Assembly (NCBI RefSeq): GCF_039545055.1
Contig: NZ_BAABRP010000004.1
Span: 157,588 to 221,587 of the forward strand
DNA: 64,000 nt
Source of the DNA: Deinococcus carri
Lineage (GTDB): Bacteria; Deinococcota; Deinococci; Deinococcales; Deinococcaceae
Direction: 5' to 3'
Shown: piece after piece, positions 1 through 17,318 of the stretch
How positions within the stretch are numbered: position 1 is the first letter of the stretch
Layout: every line of letters begins with the position of its first letter
The notes under the pieces: generated by a model
Told to the model about the DNA's origin: nothing
The model's database searches: none
What the model saw: only the letters and a program-made list of their open reading frames with translations
Position numbers and translations under genes: made by a program

Positions 1-1120
<1,120 letters not shown>

Positions 1121-1142
1121 CCACCCGCCCCCCGGAGGAAGA

Positions 1143-1778
1143 ATGGTCCCCGCCCACGAGTTGCTCCCGTTCATCCTGGCCGTCCTGACGCTGTTCGTGA
1201 TTCCCGGCCCCGCCGTGATGCTGATTCTCACGCAGAGCCTCAGCCAGGGGCGAGCAGCGGGGGTGGCGACGGCGGTGGGCCTGGCGCTGGGAGACGCTGT
1301 TCACGCGGGGGCGGCGGCCCTCGGTCTGACCGCGCTGCTGGCCTCCTCGGCCACGCTGTTCGCGGCAGTCAAGTGGCTGGGGGTGCTGTACCTGCTGTTC
1401 CTGGCGGTGCAGGCATGGCGGGACCGGACGCCGCTCGCACTGCCTTCCGCTGCACCCAAAGCCAGCCGCAGCCCCGGCAGCAACGTGGGCAAGGCCGCCC
1501 TCACCGAAATCCTGAACCCCAAGACCGCCCTCTTCTTCCTGTCGTTCCTGCCGCAGTTCGTCCGCCCCGAGCAGGGCGCGGTGCTGCCCCAGATGCTGAT
1601 GCTGGGGGGCGTGTTCGTGCTGCTCAGCCTGGTGTATTCCGCTGGCCTGGCCCTGACGGCGGGCGGCCTGTCGGGCTGGCTGCGTTCTCGTCCCGCCGTG
1701 CTGCGCTGGCAGGGCAAGGTGGTCGCGGGCGTGTACGTCGCCCTCGGCCTGCGCCTGGCCCTGCAATCGCGCGACTGA
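1143..1778 (+). CDS. LysE/RhtB family amino-acid exporter
   Basis: Inner-membrane exporter of the LysE/RhtB superfamily, 211 residues and so the usual family length. The N-terminus shows the hydrophobic first helix and the family GPAVMLILTQSL pattern (residues about 22-33). Further hydrophobic segments cover about 40-95, 115-165 and 180-210. The ATG was chosen because GGAGGA sits 5 nt upstream; an upstream in-frame start at 1080 would overlap the promoter. The gene leads a three-gene unit with the acyl-CoA dehydrogenase 41 bp downstream. The family exports amino acids or homoserine lactones; the substrate here is unknown. Confidence 0.85.
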   Translation: MVPAHELLPFILAVLTLFVIPGPAVMLILTQSLSQGRAAGVATAVGLALGDAVHAGAAALGLTALLASSATLFAAVKWLGVLYLLFLAVQAWRDRTPLALPSAAPKASRSPGSNVGKAALTEILNPKTALFFLSFLPQFVRPEQGAVLPQMLMLGGVFVLLSLVYSAGLALTAGGLSGWLRSRPAVLRWQGKVVAGVYVALGLRLALQSRD

Positions 1779-1819
1779 TTCTGGCCCCTGGCCCCCTCAC
1801 CCCCAAGGAGACTCCCTGT

Positions 1820-3615
<1,796 letters not shown>

Positions 3616-3616
<1 letters not shown>

Positions 3617-4479
3617 TGGAGCGGTCAGCTTTCAGCGGTCAGCCGTCAGCAGAAGGGGACTTCCGGCGGGTCAGGGTCGGGGGGCGTGCCCTCGCGTACA
3701 CCGAGGTTTCCCCGGCCCGGCCCCGCGCGAACGTCCTCTTCCTGGCCTGGCTGGGCGGGTCGCGGCTGGGGTGGCAGGGCGTGGTGGAGGCAATAGGTGA
3801 CGAATACCGTGCCCTCGCCCCCGACCACCGCGACACGGGGGATTCGGAGGCTTTCGCGGACCCCTACCTGCTGGCCGACCTCGCGGACGATGCCGCCGAT
3901 TTTCTGCGGGCAGTGGACGCCGCGCCCGCCTTCGTCGTCGGCCTCAGCATGGGCGGTATGGTCGCCCAGCACCTCGCCCTGCGGCACCCGGACCTGGTGC
4001 GCGGGCTGGTGCTGGTGTCCACCACGCCGGGCGGCGCAGATTCCACCCCGGCGACCGAGCGGGGGCGGGCGGCCCTCTTCCTGCCCGCTGACATGGAAGC
4101 GCAGGAACGGGCGCGGCAGGCCCTCACGCTGATGACGCACGAGGGGTTCGCGGCGGCCCACCCGGAAGCCCTCGACCTGGCCGCCGCGAACGCCGCCCGC
4201 CATCCCATGAGCGCCGAGAGCTTCAAGCGGCAGTTCCGGGCGATTCGGGCGCATGACGTGACTGCCGACCTCGCCCGCATCACGGTGCCCACCCTGGTGC
4301 TGCACGGCGAGGGGGACGACCTGATTCCCCTGCCCAACGCCGAACGACTGGCCGCAGGAATTCCGGGGGCCGCGTTGCGGGTCTACCCCTCCACCGGGCA
4401 CATGCCGCACCTCGAACGCCCGGCGGAGTTCCTGCACGACCTGTGCGGGTTTCTGGCGGCCCACAGGGGCGAGGGGTAA
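3616..4479 (+). CDS. Alpha/beta hydrolase
   Basis: Alpha/beta-hydrolase of 287 residues, probably an esterase or lipase-like enzyme. The nucleophile elbow is GLSMGG (about residue 114), the acid is in HGEGDD (about 233) and the histidine in STGHMPHLE (about 260), so the triad looks complete. The ATG overlaps the stop of the acyl-CoA dehydrogenase (TGATG), implying translational coupling. The first 16 codons come from a low-complexity run of GGTCAGC/TTTCAGC words that looks like a dispersed intergenic repeat, so the natural start may be further in, though no better in-frame ATG or GTG was found. Confidence 0.85.
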
Positions 4480-4488
4480 GCGTTCGCC

Positions 4489-6147
4489 TCAGGGCTGGGG
4501 CAGCAGCCCCGTGACCAGCCGCCAGACCACTTCCGGCAGCGTCTCCAGCGCGTAGGGCAGATGCACCCGTTCGAGCCGCTGGTGGTATTCCCGGCCCCAG
4601 GGACCGACGTTCACGGTGGGAAAGACCGGAAAGGGGAGGCCAGCGTCTTCCCCCGCGTCCACGAAGGCCGGGACCGCCGTGTTGGCCTGCACGTCCCGCT
4701 GGCGGCCCTGGTCGGGGGGCGCACCCAGGAAGCTCATGTCGGAGATGCCCGCGAAGAACTGACGCACCGACAGCGGGGGCTGCGTGGAGGCCGCCACATA
4801 GAGGGCCACCTGCCGCAGCCGCTCGCCTGCTGGGCCATGTCCGGTGACGTGCGTGTGGGGGTAGTGCAGGCCCGCGAAGCCCACCACCGCCACCGGACCG
4901 CGCAGCCCTGCCTGACGGGTCAGCCAGTCGGTGACCTCGCGGCTGGCGTCCAGGGGATTCGTGGCCTGCGCGTGCTGCTGCACCAGCGCCTCATACGCGG
5001 CCTGCACGTCCGGCCCCCCGGCCTCCAGGACGAGTTGCCGGAGTGCCCCGAAGGTCAGTACACGCGGCGGGCTGTCGGTGGTCTTCAGCCCCAGCGCCGC
5101 CGCCCGGCGGGCCTGCTCGCGGATGACGGTGTGCATGGCGTCCCCGACCTCCGAGCAGAACAGGTCCAGCACCTCGGCGGGGGTGCGGCGGTGGGTCAGC
5201 ACGTTGTAGGCGCTCCACACGCGGTCGGGGGTGGTCACGTCGTACCCGCCGCGCAGGTCGCGCAGTTCCAGGCAGGCGGGGGGCGGGGCACTCTCGCCGT
5301 GCGCGTGGTCGGCAAACTCGGGGTTGGTGTCCAGCCGCCGCAGCAGTTCGGCGCTCATCGCGTGGGCGCTGAGGCCCTCGAAGGGGTAGCCCGCGTGGGT
5401 GCCCCGCCCCAGCATGAACACGAAGGGCAGAAGCTTGCCTACCGTGCCCAGGGCGATGCTGCGGCCCTGCGCCCCGTCGCCCAGGTCACTGGTGGCGTCC
5501 AGGTTGATGCCCGCCGCAAAGGTCAGCCCCCACCGCTGCGCGGTCTCCCCCAGCGCGTGCCGGGCGGCGCGGGCACCCCGCGAGCGGTCCTCCTCGTCGG
5601 GGGAGAGGACCACCAGCAGGTTGCCCCGCCGCCCCGGGGCCTCCAGCCAGTGTTCGAGGACACTCAGGCCCGCCGCGATGCCGCCTTTCATGTCCAGCAC
5701 GCCGCGGCCGGGCAGGAAGTCGCCCCCCGCCAGGTCGTCCCAGGCCAGGCGCTCGCCCGCGTCCGGCGACAGGGGCTGTAATTCCTCCAGCAGCGCGGCC
5801 CGCAGCGCCTCCGGCTGGTGCGCGAGCGGCGCGAGGCTCCCGTAGGGGTCCACGCTCACGGTGTCGTAGTGCCCCGACAGGATGACCGTCTCCGGCCCTT
5901 CCCCCCGGACCAGGGCCAGCAGGTTCTCGGGGCCGCCCCCCAGGGCAGGCTGCCGCCACAGGTGTTCGGGATGTGCCTGGAAATAGGGATGCTCGGCCAG
6001 GGCCGTATGCAGCCGGGGGGCGAAGGCCTGTTCGTCCAGGCTGCCCGTCACACTGGGCCAGCCCACCAGGAGGTCGAGCCAGGCACGGGTGCGGGGTGCC
6101 CATGAGGCGGCGGCAGAGGGGGTGGTCAGGTCGGGTGCGGAGGTCAC
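4489..6147 (-). CDS. rocB: RocB-like M20 family metallopeptidase
   Basis: Zinc-dependent M20 peptidase/deacylase-fold protein resembling RocB, the arginine-utilisation protein of bacilli, and of similar length (552 residues). Metal-site motifs are present in order: GHYDTVS (about residue 91), RGVLDMKGG (about 151) and PDEEDRS (about 183). The C-terminal part carries GISDMSFLG and the PWG segment typical of this branch. The GTG at 6147 was chosen because TACGCT sits 6 nt upstream as a leaderless -10 box; an ATG at 6192 would add 15 low-complexity residues. It is divergent from the LysR regulator. RocB's exact reaction is unsettled, so the substrate is left open. Confidence 0.82.
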   Translation of the reverse strand: MTSAPDLTTPSAAASWAPRTRAWLDLLVGWPSVTGSLDEQAFAPRLHTALAEHPYFQAHPEHLWRQPALGGGPENLLALVRGEGPETVILSGHYDTVSVDPYGSLAPLAHQPEALRAALLEELQPLSPDAGERLAWDDLAGGDFLPGRGVLDMKGGIAAGLSVLEHWLEAPGRRGNLLVVLSPDEEDRSRGARAARHALGETAQRWGLTFAAGINLDATSDLGDGAQGRSIALGTVGKLLPFVFMLGRGTHAGYPFEGLSAHAMSAELLRRLDTNPEFADHAHGESAPPPACLELRDLRGGYDVTTPDRVWSAYNVLTHRRTPAEVLDLFCSEVGDAMHTVIREQARRAAALGLKTTDSPPRVLTFGALRQLVLEAGGPDVQAAYEALVQQHAQATNPLDASREVTDWLTRQAGLRGPVAVVGFAGLHYPHTHVTGHGPAGERLRQVALYVAASTQPPLSVRQFFAGISDMSFLGAPPDQGRQRDVQANTAVPAFVDAGEDAGLPFPVFPTVNVGPWGREYHQRLERVHLPYALETLPEVVWRLVTGLLPQP

Positions 6148-6224
6148 GCCGCCAGCGTAGGAACCGGCAGGCCGCCGCGCTACCACGGGCACGCATGGCG
6201 GCGGTTAAACTATGCGTGAACGTC

Positions 6225-7139
6225 ATGGCCCTTCCCGACCGCCTTTCGCCTGCCGCCGGGCTGCGCCCCCTCGTGAAGCCCGCGCTGCTTCAGGCGCTGG
6301 TGGCCGTGGCCGAGGCGGGCAGCTTCAGCCGGGGCGCGGCCCACCTGGACGTCACGCAGTCCGCCGTCAGCCGCTCGGTTGCAGAGCTGGAGCGCGAGCT
6401 GGGGGTGCGCCTGCTGCGCCGCACGCCCCAGGGCGCTCACCTCACCCCGGCGGGCGAGCGGGTGCTGGAGCGGGCCAGGCACATCCTGACCCTGCTCGAC
6501 CTGCTGCACGACGACGCCCGCGCTTCCGGCGAAATCACCGGCACCGTGCGCATCGCCTGCTTCCGTAGCGTCGCCACGCACCTCCTGCCGCCCCTGATGG
6601 CCCGGACGCGCCTGGCCTATCCGCAGGTGCGCCTGGAGATTCACGACGCCTGCCTGGAAAGGGCCGATGTCGAGCGGGCCGTGCTGACGGGCCGGGCCGA
6701 CTTCGGGGTGGGCCAGCTTCCCGCCGACCCGCGCCTGGTGGCCTCCCCCCTGCTGACCGACGAGTACCTGCTGGTGACGAACGCGGCCGACCCGGCCCCC
6801 CTCCCCCTGGCTGGCCCGTACCTCCAGCACGGCCTGACCACCCTGCCCGCCATCACGGAGGCGCTGAAGGCCCTGGGCCTGCCGGGCACCCCCGCGATGT
6901 GCCTGTCGGAGGAAACGAGCATCCTGGCGCTGGTCGAGAGGGGCTTGGGCTTCAGCGTTCTGCCCCGGCTGGTGTTGCCCGCCGCGCTGCCCGGCGTCCG
7001 CCTGCAAGCCTTTCCGGGCCGGGTCGCCCGCACGCTCGGGGTGTTGCGCCTGCCGTCGGGGGCACGTTCCCCCGCCGCGCGTCTCCTGCTGGCCGCCGTG
7101 CTGGACGCGGCGCATCCGGCTGTTCCGCCCCAGGAATAG
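6225..7139 (+). CDS. LysR family transcriptional regulator
   Basis: LysR-type regulator, 304 residues. A winged helix-turn-helix occupies about residues 12-75, with the typical EAGSFSRGAAHLDVTQSAVS helix pair and the LxPAGERVL wing. A periplasmic-binding-protein-like effector domain follows. It is divergently arranged with the RocB-like peptidase, the classical layout for a LysR protein controlling its neighbour. TAAACT at 6206-6211 is a possible -10 box. The ATG at 6225 is used, but GTG 6216 and ATG 6195 are in frame and cannot be excluded. The effector is unknown. Confidence 0.88.
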   Translation: MALPDRLSPAAGLRPLVKPALLQALVAVAEAGSFSRGAAHLDVTQSAVSRSVAELERELGVRLLRRTPQGAHLTPAGERVLERARHILTLLDLLHDDARASGEITGTVRIACFRSVATHLLPPLMARTRLAYPQVRLEIHDACLERADVERAVLTGRADFGVGQLPADPRLVASPLLTDEYLLVTNAADPAPLPLAGPYLQHGLTTLPAITEALKALGLPGTPAMCLSEETSILALVERGLGFSVLPRLVLPAALPGVRLQAFPGRVARTLGVLRLPSGARSPAARLLLAAVLDAAHPAVPPQE

Positions 7140-7189
7140 GCTGCCGGGTTCGTCCCCCGCCCTCTCCCGCTGACCTGCCGGTGTCCCCG

Positions 7190-7229
7190 CACGTTCAAAA
7201 TTGACGCGCACGTACATTTTCCTTATGGT
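7190..7229 (+). promoter_or_regulatory. Promoter with second copy of the 23-bp motif
   Basis: TTGACG (7201-7206), a 17-bp spacer and TATGGT (7224-7229) precede the SDR gene. The block CACGTTCAAAATTGACG then CGCACG matches the one at 1069-1091 at 20 of 23 positions, including the bases on both sides of the -35 box, so it is probably a common operator for two acyl-CoA metabolism units. Confidence 0.62.
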
Positions 7230-7281
7230 GAGGGTGCAATTCCAACTTGTCTGGCACAATCCCACCCCCGGAGGTACACCG

Positions 7282-8056
<775 letters not shown>

Positions 8057-8058
<2 letters not shown>

Positions 8059-8160
8059 GGCTGGGAGCTATGAGCGGTGAGCTATGAACCAGCACCCGGA
8101 CGCTTTTGCTTTTGGCGTCAGCCCTCTTTTTCATAGCTCATAGCTCACGGCTCAGAGCCT
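8057..8160. repeat. Palindromic intergenic element inside the operon
   Basis: A 104-bp interval with perfect 11-bp arms TGAGCTATGAA (8078-8088) and TTCATAGCTCA (8130-8140), flanked by further imperfect complementary words (AGGCT at the left end, AGCCT at the right). It looks like a dispersed small repeat. It could fold in RNA and modulate the downstream MaoC gene, which has its own AAAGGAGG site just after it. Confidence 0.6.
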
Positions 8161-8174
8161 AAAGGAGGCTACCC

Positions 8175-8629
<455 letters not shown>

Positions 8630-8633
<4 letters not shown>

Positions 8634-9072
8634 CGGCGCTGGACGGCGCGGAAGCGGTGACTTTCGCGCAGAGCGTGCTGGATTCTCAGCCCTTCAGCGT
8701 GCTGGTCGGTGCGCGGGTGGAGGCGATGTCGCCTGCGGGCGTGGTGGTGCGCGTCCCTTTCCGCCGGGACATCACGCAGCACCACGGCTTCGCGCATGGG
8801 GGCGTGCAGGCGGCGCTGGCCGACATCGCCCTCACCTTCATGGGCGCGGCGGCGCTGGGGCCGAGCGTGCTGACCAGCGAGTTCAAAATCAATTTCGTGC
8901 GGCCCGGCCTGGGCGAGGCCCTGGTCGCCCGTGGCAGCGTTATCAGTGCCGGGAAGCGGCAGGCCGTGACCCGCTGCGACATTTTTGCTGTGCAGGCGGG
9001 CGAGGAAAAGCTGGTCGCCACTGCACTCGGCACCATCGTGATGGCGGACGTACCCCCGGCGGGAGGCGGCGG

Positions 9073-9076
<4 letters not shown>
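8630..9076 (+). CDS. PaaI-type hotdog thioesterase
   Basis: PaaI/YigI-like acyl-CoA thioesterase of 148 residues with a single hotdog domain. The family signature QHHGFAHGGVQAALAD lies about residues 46-61, and the strand TSEFKINFVRPG follows. It starts with GTG overlapping the MaoC stop and ends overlapping the next gene. The role suggested by context is release of CoA from dead-end or aryl/acyl-CoA intermediates. It is one of two PaaI paralogues in this operon; the other is at 10155. Confidence 0.88.
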
Positions 9077-10154
<1,078 letters not shown>

Positions 10155-10158
<4 letters not shown>

Positions 10159-10579
10159 GCCAGCCGGACATGGCGGCAGCCCTGGAACGGCTGAGGCAGG
10201 CCGTGGAAACCAGCGGCTTCACGCGGTTCATGGGCACCCGCCTCACCCGGCTGGAGGCGGGGTGCGCGGAAATCGAACTCGACCTGCGCCCCGACCTCAC
10301 CCAGCACCACGGCTACGCGCACGGGGCGGTCGTCGGCTACCTCGCGGACACGGTGAGCGCCTGGGCGGCCTCCTCCGTCGCGGGGGACGTGGTGACCGCC
10401 GAGTACAAGCTGAACCTGCTGGCCCCCGCGCGGGGCGAGATGCTGTGGGCACGCGGCGAGGTGCTGCGCTCCGGTCGCCGTCAGGTGGTCGTGCGCGCCG
10501 AGGTGTACGCCCGAAGTGGCGGGAAAGACACTCTGGTCGCGGCGGCGCTGGCGACCATTGTTCCAGTCGGGGGCGGGGC

Positions 10580-10583
<4 letters not shown>
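10155..10583 (+). CDS. PaaI-type hotdog thioesterase (second copy)
   Basis: Second PaaI-like thioesterase, 142 residues, with QHHGYAHGAVVGYLAD (about residues 48-63) and the TAEYKLNLLAPA strand. It differs clearly from the copy at 8630 (Gly-Ala-Val in place of Gly-Gly-Val after the His), so it is an old paralogue, not a recent duplication. Its ATG overlaps the previous TGA, and its own end overlaps the small gene at 10580. Confidence 0.88.
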
Positions 10584-12156
<1,573 letters not shown>

Positions 12157-12169
12157 GGCAGGCTCAAAG

Positions 12170-12187
12170 TTATAACGGGGTTATAAT
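12170..12187 (+). promoter_or_regulatory. Autoregulatory operator and leaderless promoter of the AbrB/Doc module
   Basis: A perfect inverted repeat TTATAAC-GGG-GTTATAA (12170-12186). Its right arm contains the -10 box TATAAT (12182-12187), which lies 5 nt before the antitoxin ATG. Antitoxin binding here would occlude RNA polymerase, the usual conditional autoregulation of toxin-antitoxin operons. Confidence 0.8.
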
Positions 12188-12192
12188 CAACC

Positions 12193-12408
12193 ATGCAAAA
12201 GCGTCTAACTACTATCGGCAAATCCAGGGCGGTCATTCTCCCCAAGGAACTGCTGGAACTCTACGGCTTCGGGGACGAGGTGGAGATTGAACCCACCGAG
12301 GGCGGCCTGATTCTGCGTCCGGCCCGTAAAGGGATGAGCTTTGCCGAGGCCAAAGAGAAACTGTTCCGCGAGAAGCGTGAACTCCTTGAGCGCCTCAGCA
12401 ACGCATGA
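12193..12408 (+). CDS. AbrB/MazE-type antitoxin
   Basis: Small DNA-binding antitoxin of 71 residues. The N-terminal swapped-hairpin AbrB domain reads RLTTIGKSRAVILPKELL then GDEVEIEPTEGGLILRP (about residues 4-43). A charged helical tail (AEAKEKLFREKRELLERL) is expected to wrap the toxin. It starts 5 nt after TATAAT, so its message is leaderless. The stop overlaps the ATG of the Doc toxin by 4 bp. Together with the upstream palindrome this is a complete type II module. Confidence 0.88.
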   Translation: MQKRLTTIGKSRAVILPKELLELYGFGDEVEIEPTEGGLILRPARKGMSFAEAKEKLFREKRELLERLSNA

Positions 12409-12794
12409 CGGTCTACCTGATGCCCGAACAGGTGCTGGAGTTACACGACGAGGCCCTCACGGCCTTCGGAGGTACACCCGGCATCCGGGACACGGGCGCG
12501 CTCGCCTCCGCACTGGCCCAGCCCGCCATGGAGGCGTTCGGAATGGAGCTTTACCCGTCTCTGGTGGAAAAGGCCGGCGCTTATCTCTTCTTCCTCGCCC
12601 GCAACCATGCCTTCACGGACGGCAACAAGCGGACGGCTTACGCCGCTGCCTCCGTGTTTCTGCTGCTCAATGGCGGAGAACTGACAGGCCCGGACGACGC
12701 CGTATTTGCCCTCGTCCTCCGCACAGCTCAGGGGCACTTGTCCGACCCCAGGGCTGTGGCGGACGAGTTGGGACACCTCGTCACGCTGTCCTAG
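12405..12794 (+). CDS. doc: Doc-type toxin (Fic/DOC fold)
   Basis: Death-on-curing toxin of 129 residues. The Fic/Doc active-site loop is present as NHAFTDGNKRTAY (about residues 67-79), with Asp-Gly where classical AMP-transferring Fic proteins have a different pattern. Doc proteins phosphorylate elongation factor Tu and so stop translation. It is coupled to the AbrB-type antitoxin by a 4-bp overlap. The length is normal and no disruption is seen, so the module is probably active. Confidence 0.9.
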   Translation: MTVYLMPEQVLELHDEALTAFGGTPGIRDTGALASALAQPAMEAFGMELYPSLVEKAGAYLFFLARNHAFTDGNKRTAYAAASVFLLLNGGELTGPDDAVFALVLRTAQGHLSDPRAVADELGHLVTLS

Positions 12795-12819
12795 GGCCTG
12801 AACATCAAGGAGCCTGCAC

Positions 12820-12918
12820 ATGGACTTCCAGAAGAAAGTCACCGTCGTCACCGCTGCTCGCTGCGATGTGGAGGGGAGCCTGCGGCAGGCGGTGGACCTG
12901 AGAGGGAAACGTGGCTAG
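12820..12918 (+). pseudogene. 5' relic of the SDR gene at 13544
   Basis: An AAGGAG site and ATG open a 32-codon frame starting MDFQKKVTVVTAA. Its first 36 nt match the start of the SDR gene at 13544 (MDFQNKVIVVTGAA) with two mismatches, after which the similarity is lost and the frame ends at TAG. I read it as the stump of the SDR gene, or a partial duplication of its start, left when toxin-antitoxin DNA entered the operon. A made peptide cannot be excluded. Confidence 0.75.
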
Positions 12919-12928
12919 CGCCCCCGCG

Positions 12929-13249
12929 TCAGGTTGCACGCTCCAGCGCCCGTTCCACGAAGGCGTTCAGGCTCAGCCCTTCGCTGCGGGCGCGGGCAGC
13001 GGCGCGGGCGTGCAACTGCGGGCTGATGCGGAGGTTAAAGCGCCCGCTGAGAGGTTTCTCCGGTTCCTCGCCCCGCTCGGCGCAGAAAGCCAGATAATCG
13101 TCCACGCTGTCCCGGAATGCCTGGCGCAGTTCGTCCACGCTCCGGCCCTGGAAGGTGATCACGTCGCGCAGGTTCAGAACCTCGCCGTGAAACAGGTCCG
13201 CTTCGTCGTCGAAGGCGGCCGTGCCTACGTAACCCTTGTACTCCATCAT
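12929..13249 (-). CDS. hicB: HicB family antitoxin
   Basis: Type II antitoxin of 106 residues. The N-terminal half is the degraded RNase-H-like HicB domain (MEYKGYVGTAAFDDEADLFHG then LRDVITFQGRSVDELRQAFRDSVDDYL). The C-terminal ribbon-helix-helix reads RFNLRISPQLHARAAARARSEG then LSLNAFVERALE. It lies downstream of the HicA toxin with a 4-bp overlap. The module runs opposite to the surrounding operon, as expected for inserted DNA. Confidence 0.9.
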   Translation of the reverse strand: MMEYKGYVGTAAFDDEADLFHGEVLNLRDVITFQGRSVDELRQAFRDSVDDYLAFCAERGEEPEKPLSGRFNLRISPQLHARAAARARSEGLSLNAFVERALERAT

Positions 13250-13500
13250 GGCGTCACTCCTGCGTTTTCCAGAAACCGCCGCACGCTGACCAGGGCACCC
13301 CGGTCCGTCTCCTTTTCCGGGTGGGGTCGGTGGAAGACCGCCCGCACCCCGTTCAGGGCCACGCGCACCCGGCTTCCGGCCCCCTCGCCGATGTCCGCTT
13401 CCAGGGCTTTCAATAAGGCCTTGATGTCTGCCCAGGCTACGTCGCTGCGTGTGGGTTGTTCGAATACCCGTTCAAGAGTCCGGCGCTGGCGGGTATTCAC
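13246..13500 (-). CDS. hicA: HicA family toxin
   Basis: Small mRNA interferase of the HicA family with a dsRNA-binding-like fold, 84 residues. Recognisable parts are DIKALLKALEADIGEG then SRVRVALNGVRAVFHRPHPEKETDRGALVSVRRFLENAGV, including the conserved FHRPHP-type catalytic His segment. The start is GTG at 13500, with TACTAT ending 6 nt upstream as a leaderless -10 box. Its end overlaps hicB. The toxin-first gene order is standard for hicAB. Confidence 0.82.
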   Translation of the reverse strand: MNTRQRRTLERVFEQPTRSDVAWADIKALLKALEADIGEGAGSRVRVALNGVRAVFHRPHPEKETDRGALVSVRRFLENAGVTP

Positions 13501-13530
13501 GGCCGTATAGTACCGCTTTTCAGTACCAAA
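13501..13530. promoter_or_regulatory. hicAB promoter with AGTACC direct repeats
   Basis: AGTACC occurs at 13509-13514 and again at 13522-13527, overlapping the presumed -10 box of hicA on the minus strand. It is a candidate HicB-binding site. The same 40 bp lies immediately upstream of the SDR gene at 13544, so binding could also affect that gene. Confidence 0.45.
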
Positions 13531-13543
13531 AGGGAGGGAAGGT

Positions 13544-15464
<1,921 letters not shown>

Positions 15465-15468
<4 letters not shown>

Positions 15469-16169
15469 GCGAGCTGATCCTCGTCCGGCATGGGCAGGCC
15501 ACCCCCTTCGAGGCCGACACTGACCGCCTTTCCCCGCTGGGCGAGGCGCAGGCCCGCGCGGTGGGCGCGTATCTGGCAGAGGCCGGGGTAGAGCCGACCG
15601 ACGTGATCAGCGGCTCGCTGGTCCGTCAGCGCGAGAGTGCGCGCCTCGCGGCGGAGGCAGCGGGCGGCGGCTGGCCCGCACCCCGCCTCGACCCCCGCCT
15701 CGCCGAGTACGACGGCGACGGTCTGACGCGCCTTCTCGCGCCGCTGCTGGCCGCCCGTGACCCCGATTTCGGCGCGCTGGTCCGCGCCTACGAACAGGAA
15801 CGGCAGGGGCCGCAGCGCAACCGGCACCTCCAGCGGATGCTCGAACCCCTTACCGCCGCCTACCTGCGGGGCGAGCTGACCCATGAGGAGGTCGAACCCT
15901 GGGCCGACTTCCGCGCCCGCATCCACGCTTTCCTGCACGAGCTGCTAGCCGGGCCTGCCGGGCGCACCGTCCTGGCCTTTACCTCCGGCGGCGTCATCGG
16001 CGTGACAGTGGCCGCCGTGCTGCGTGCCCCCGACGCCTCCGCCCTCACGCTGAACTGGCGGGTGAAAAACGCCAGCCTGACCCGCCTGACCTACGGCGGC
16101 GGGCGCGCGAGCCTCGACAGCTTCAACGAAACCGCCCACCTGCCGGAAAGCCTCTCGTCCTGGCGTTAG
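15465..16169 (+). CDS. Histidine phosphatase family protein
   Basis: Phosphoglycerate-mutase-like histidine phosphatase of 234 residues. The phospho-histidine motif LVRHGQA is at residues 6-12, and LSPLGEAQARAVGAYL follows. The GTG start overlaps the kinase stop. Genes of this family commonly sit beside APH-type kinase/ACAD genes. A housekeeping job removing phosphate from stalled intermediates would fit, but that is inference. The length is slightly above the minimal domain. Confidence 0.88.
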
Positions 16170-16206
16170 CGCCCTGCTGGCCGCTGGTCGCCCCCAAGGA
16201 GAAAAT

Positions 16207-17133
<927 letters not shown>

Positions 17134-17188
17134 GGGGGCCTCCGCGGGGGGCGGGTGCTGCATGTAGAGCAATTGACGTAAAAAGGCT

Positions 17189-17234
17189 CCCTCTCCCCTT
17201 GCTTCGCAAGGCCCTCTCCCGCAAGGGGAGAGGG
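17189..17234. terminator. Strong stem-loop between convergent genes
   Basis: A perfect 14-bp inverted repeat CCCTCTCCCCTTGC (17189-17202) and GCAAGGGGAGAGGG (17221-17234) lies between the convergent esterase and the large GGDEF-TPR gene. It lacks a U tract, so it may be a dispersed repeat serving as a bidirectional termination or mRNA-stabilising structure. Confidence 0.55.
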
Positions 17235-17318
17235 TCAACCATCCTCCCCACTCTGAGCGCATTCTTTTGTCAGATGCAGGGGGGAAGGCGGGGACAACGG
17301 CCCTGCCTCCCGCCGCCG

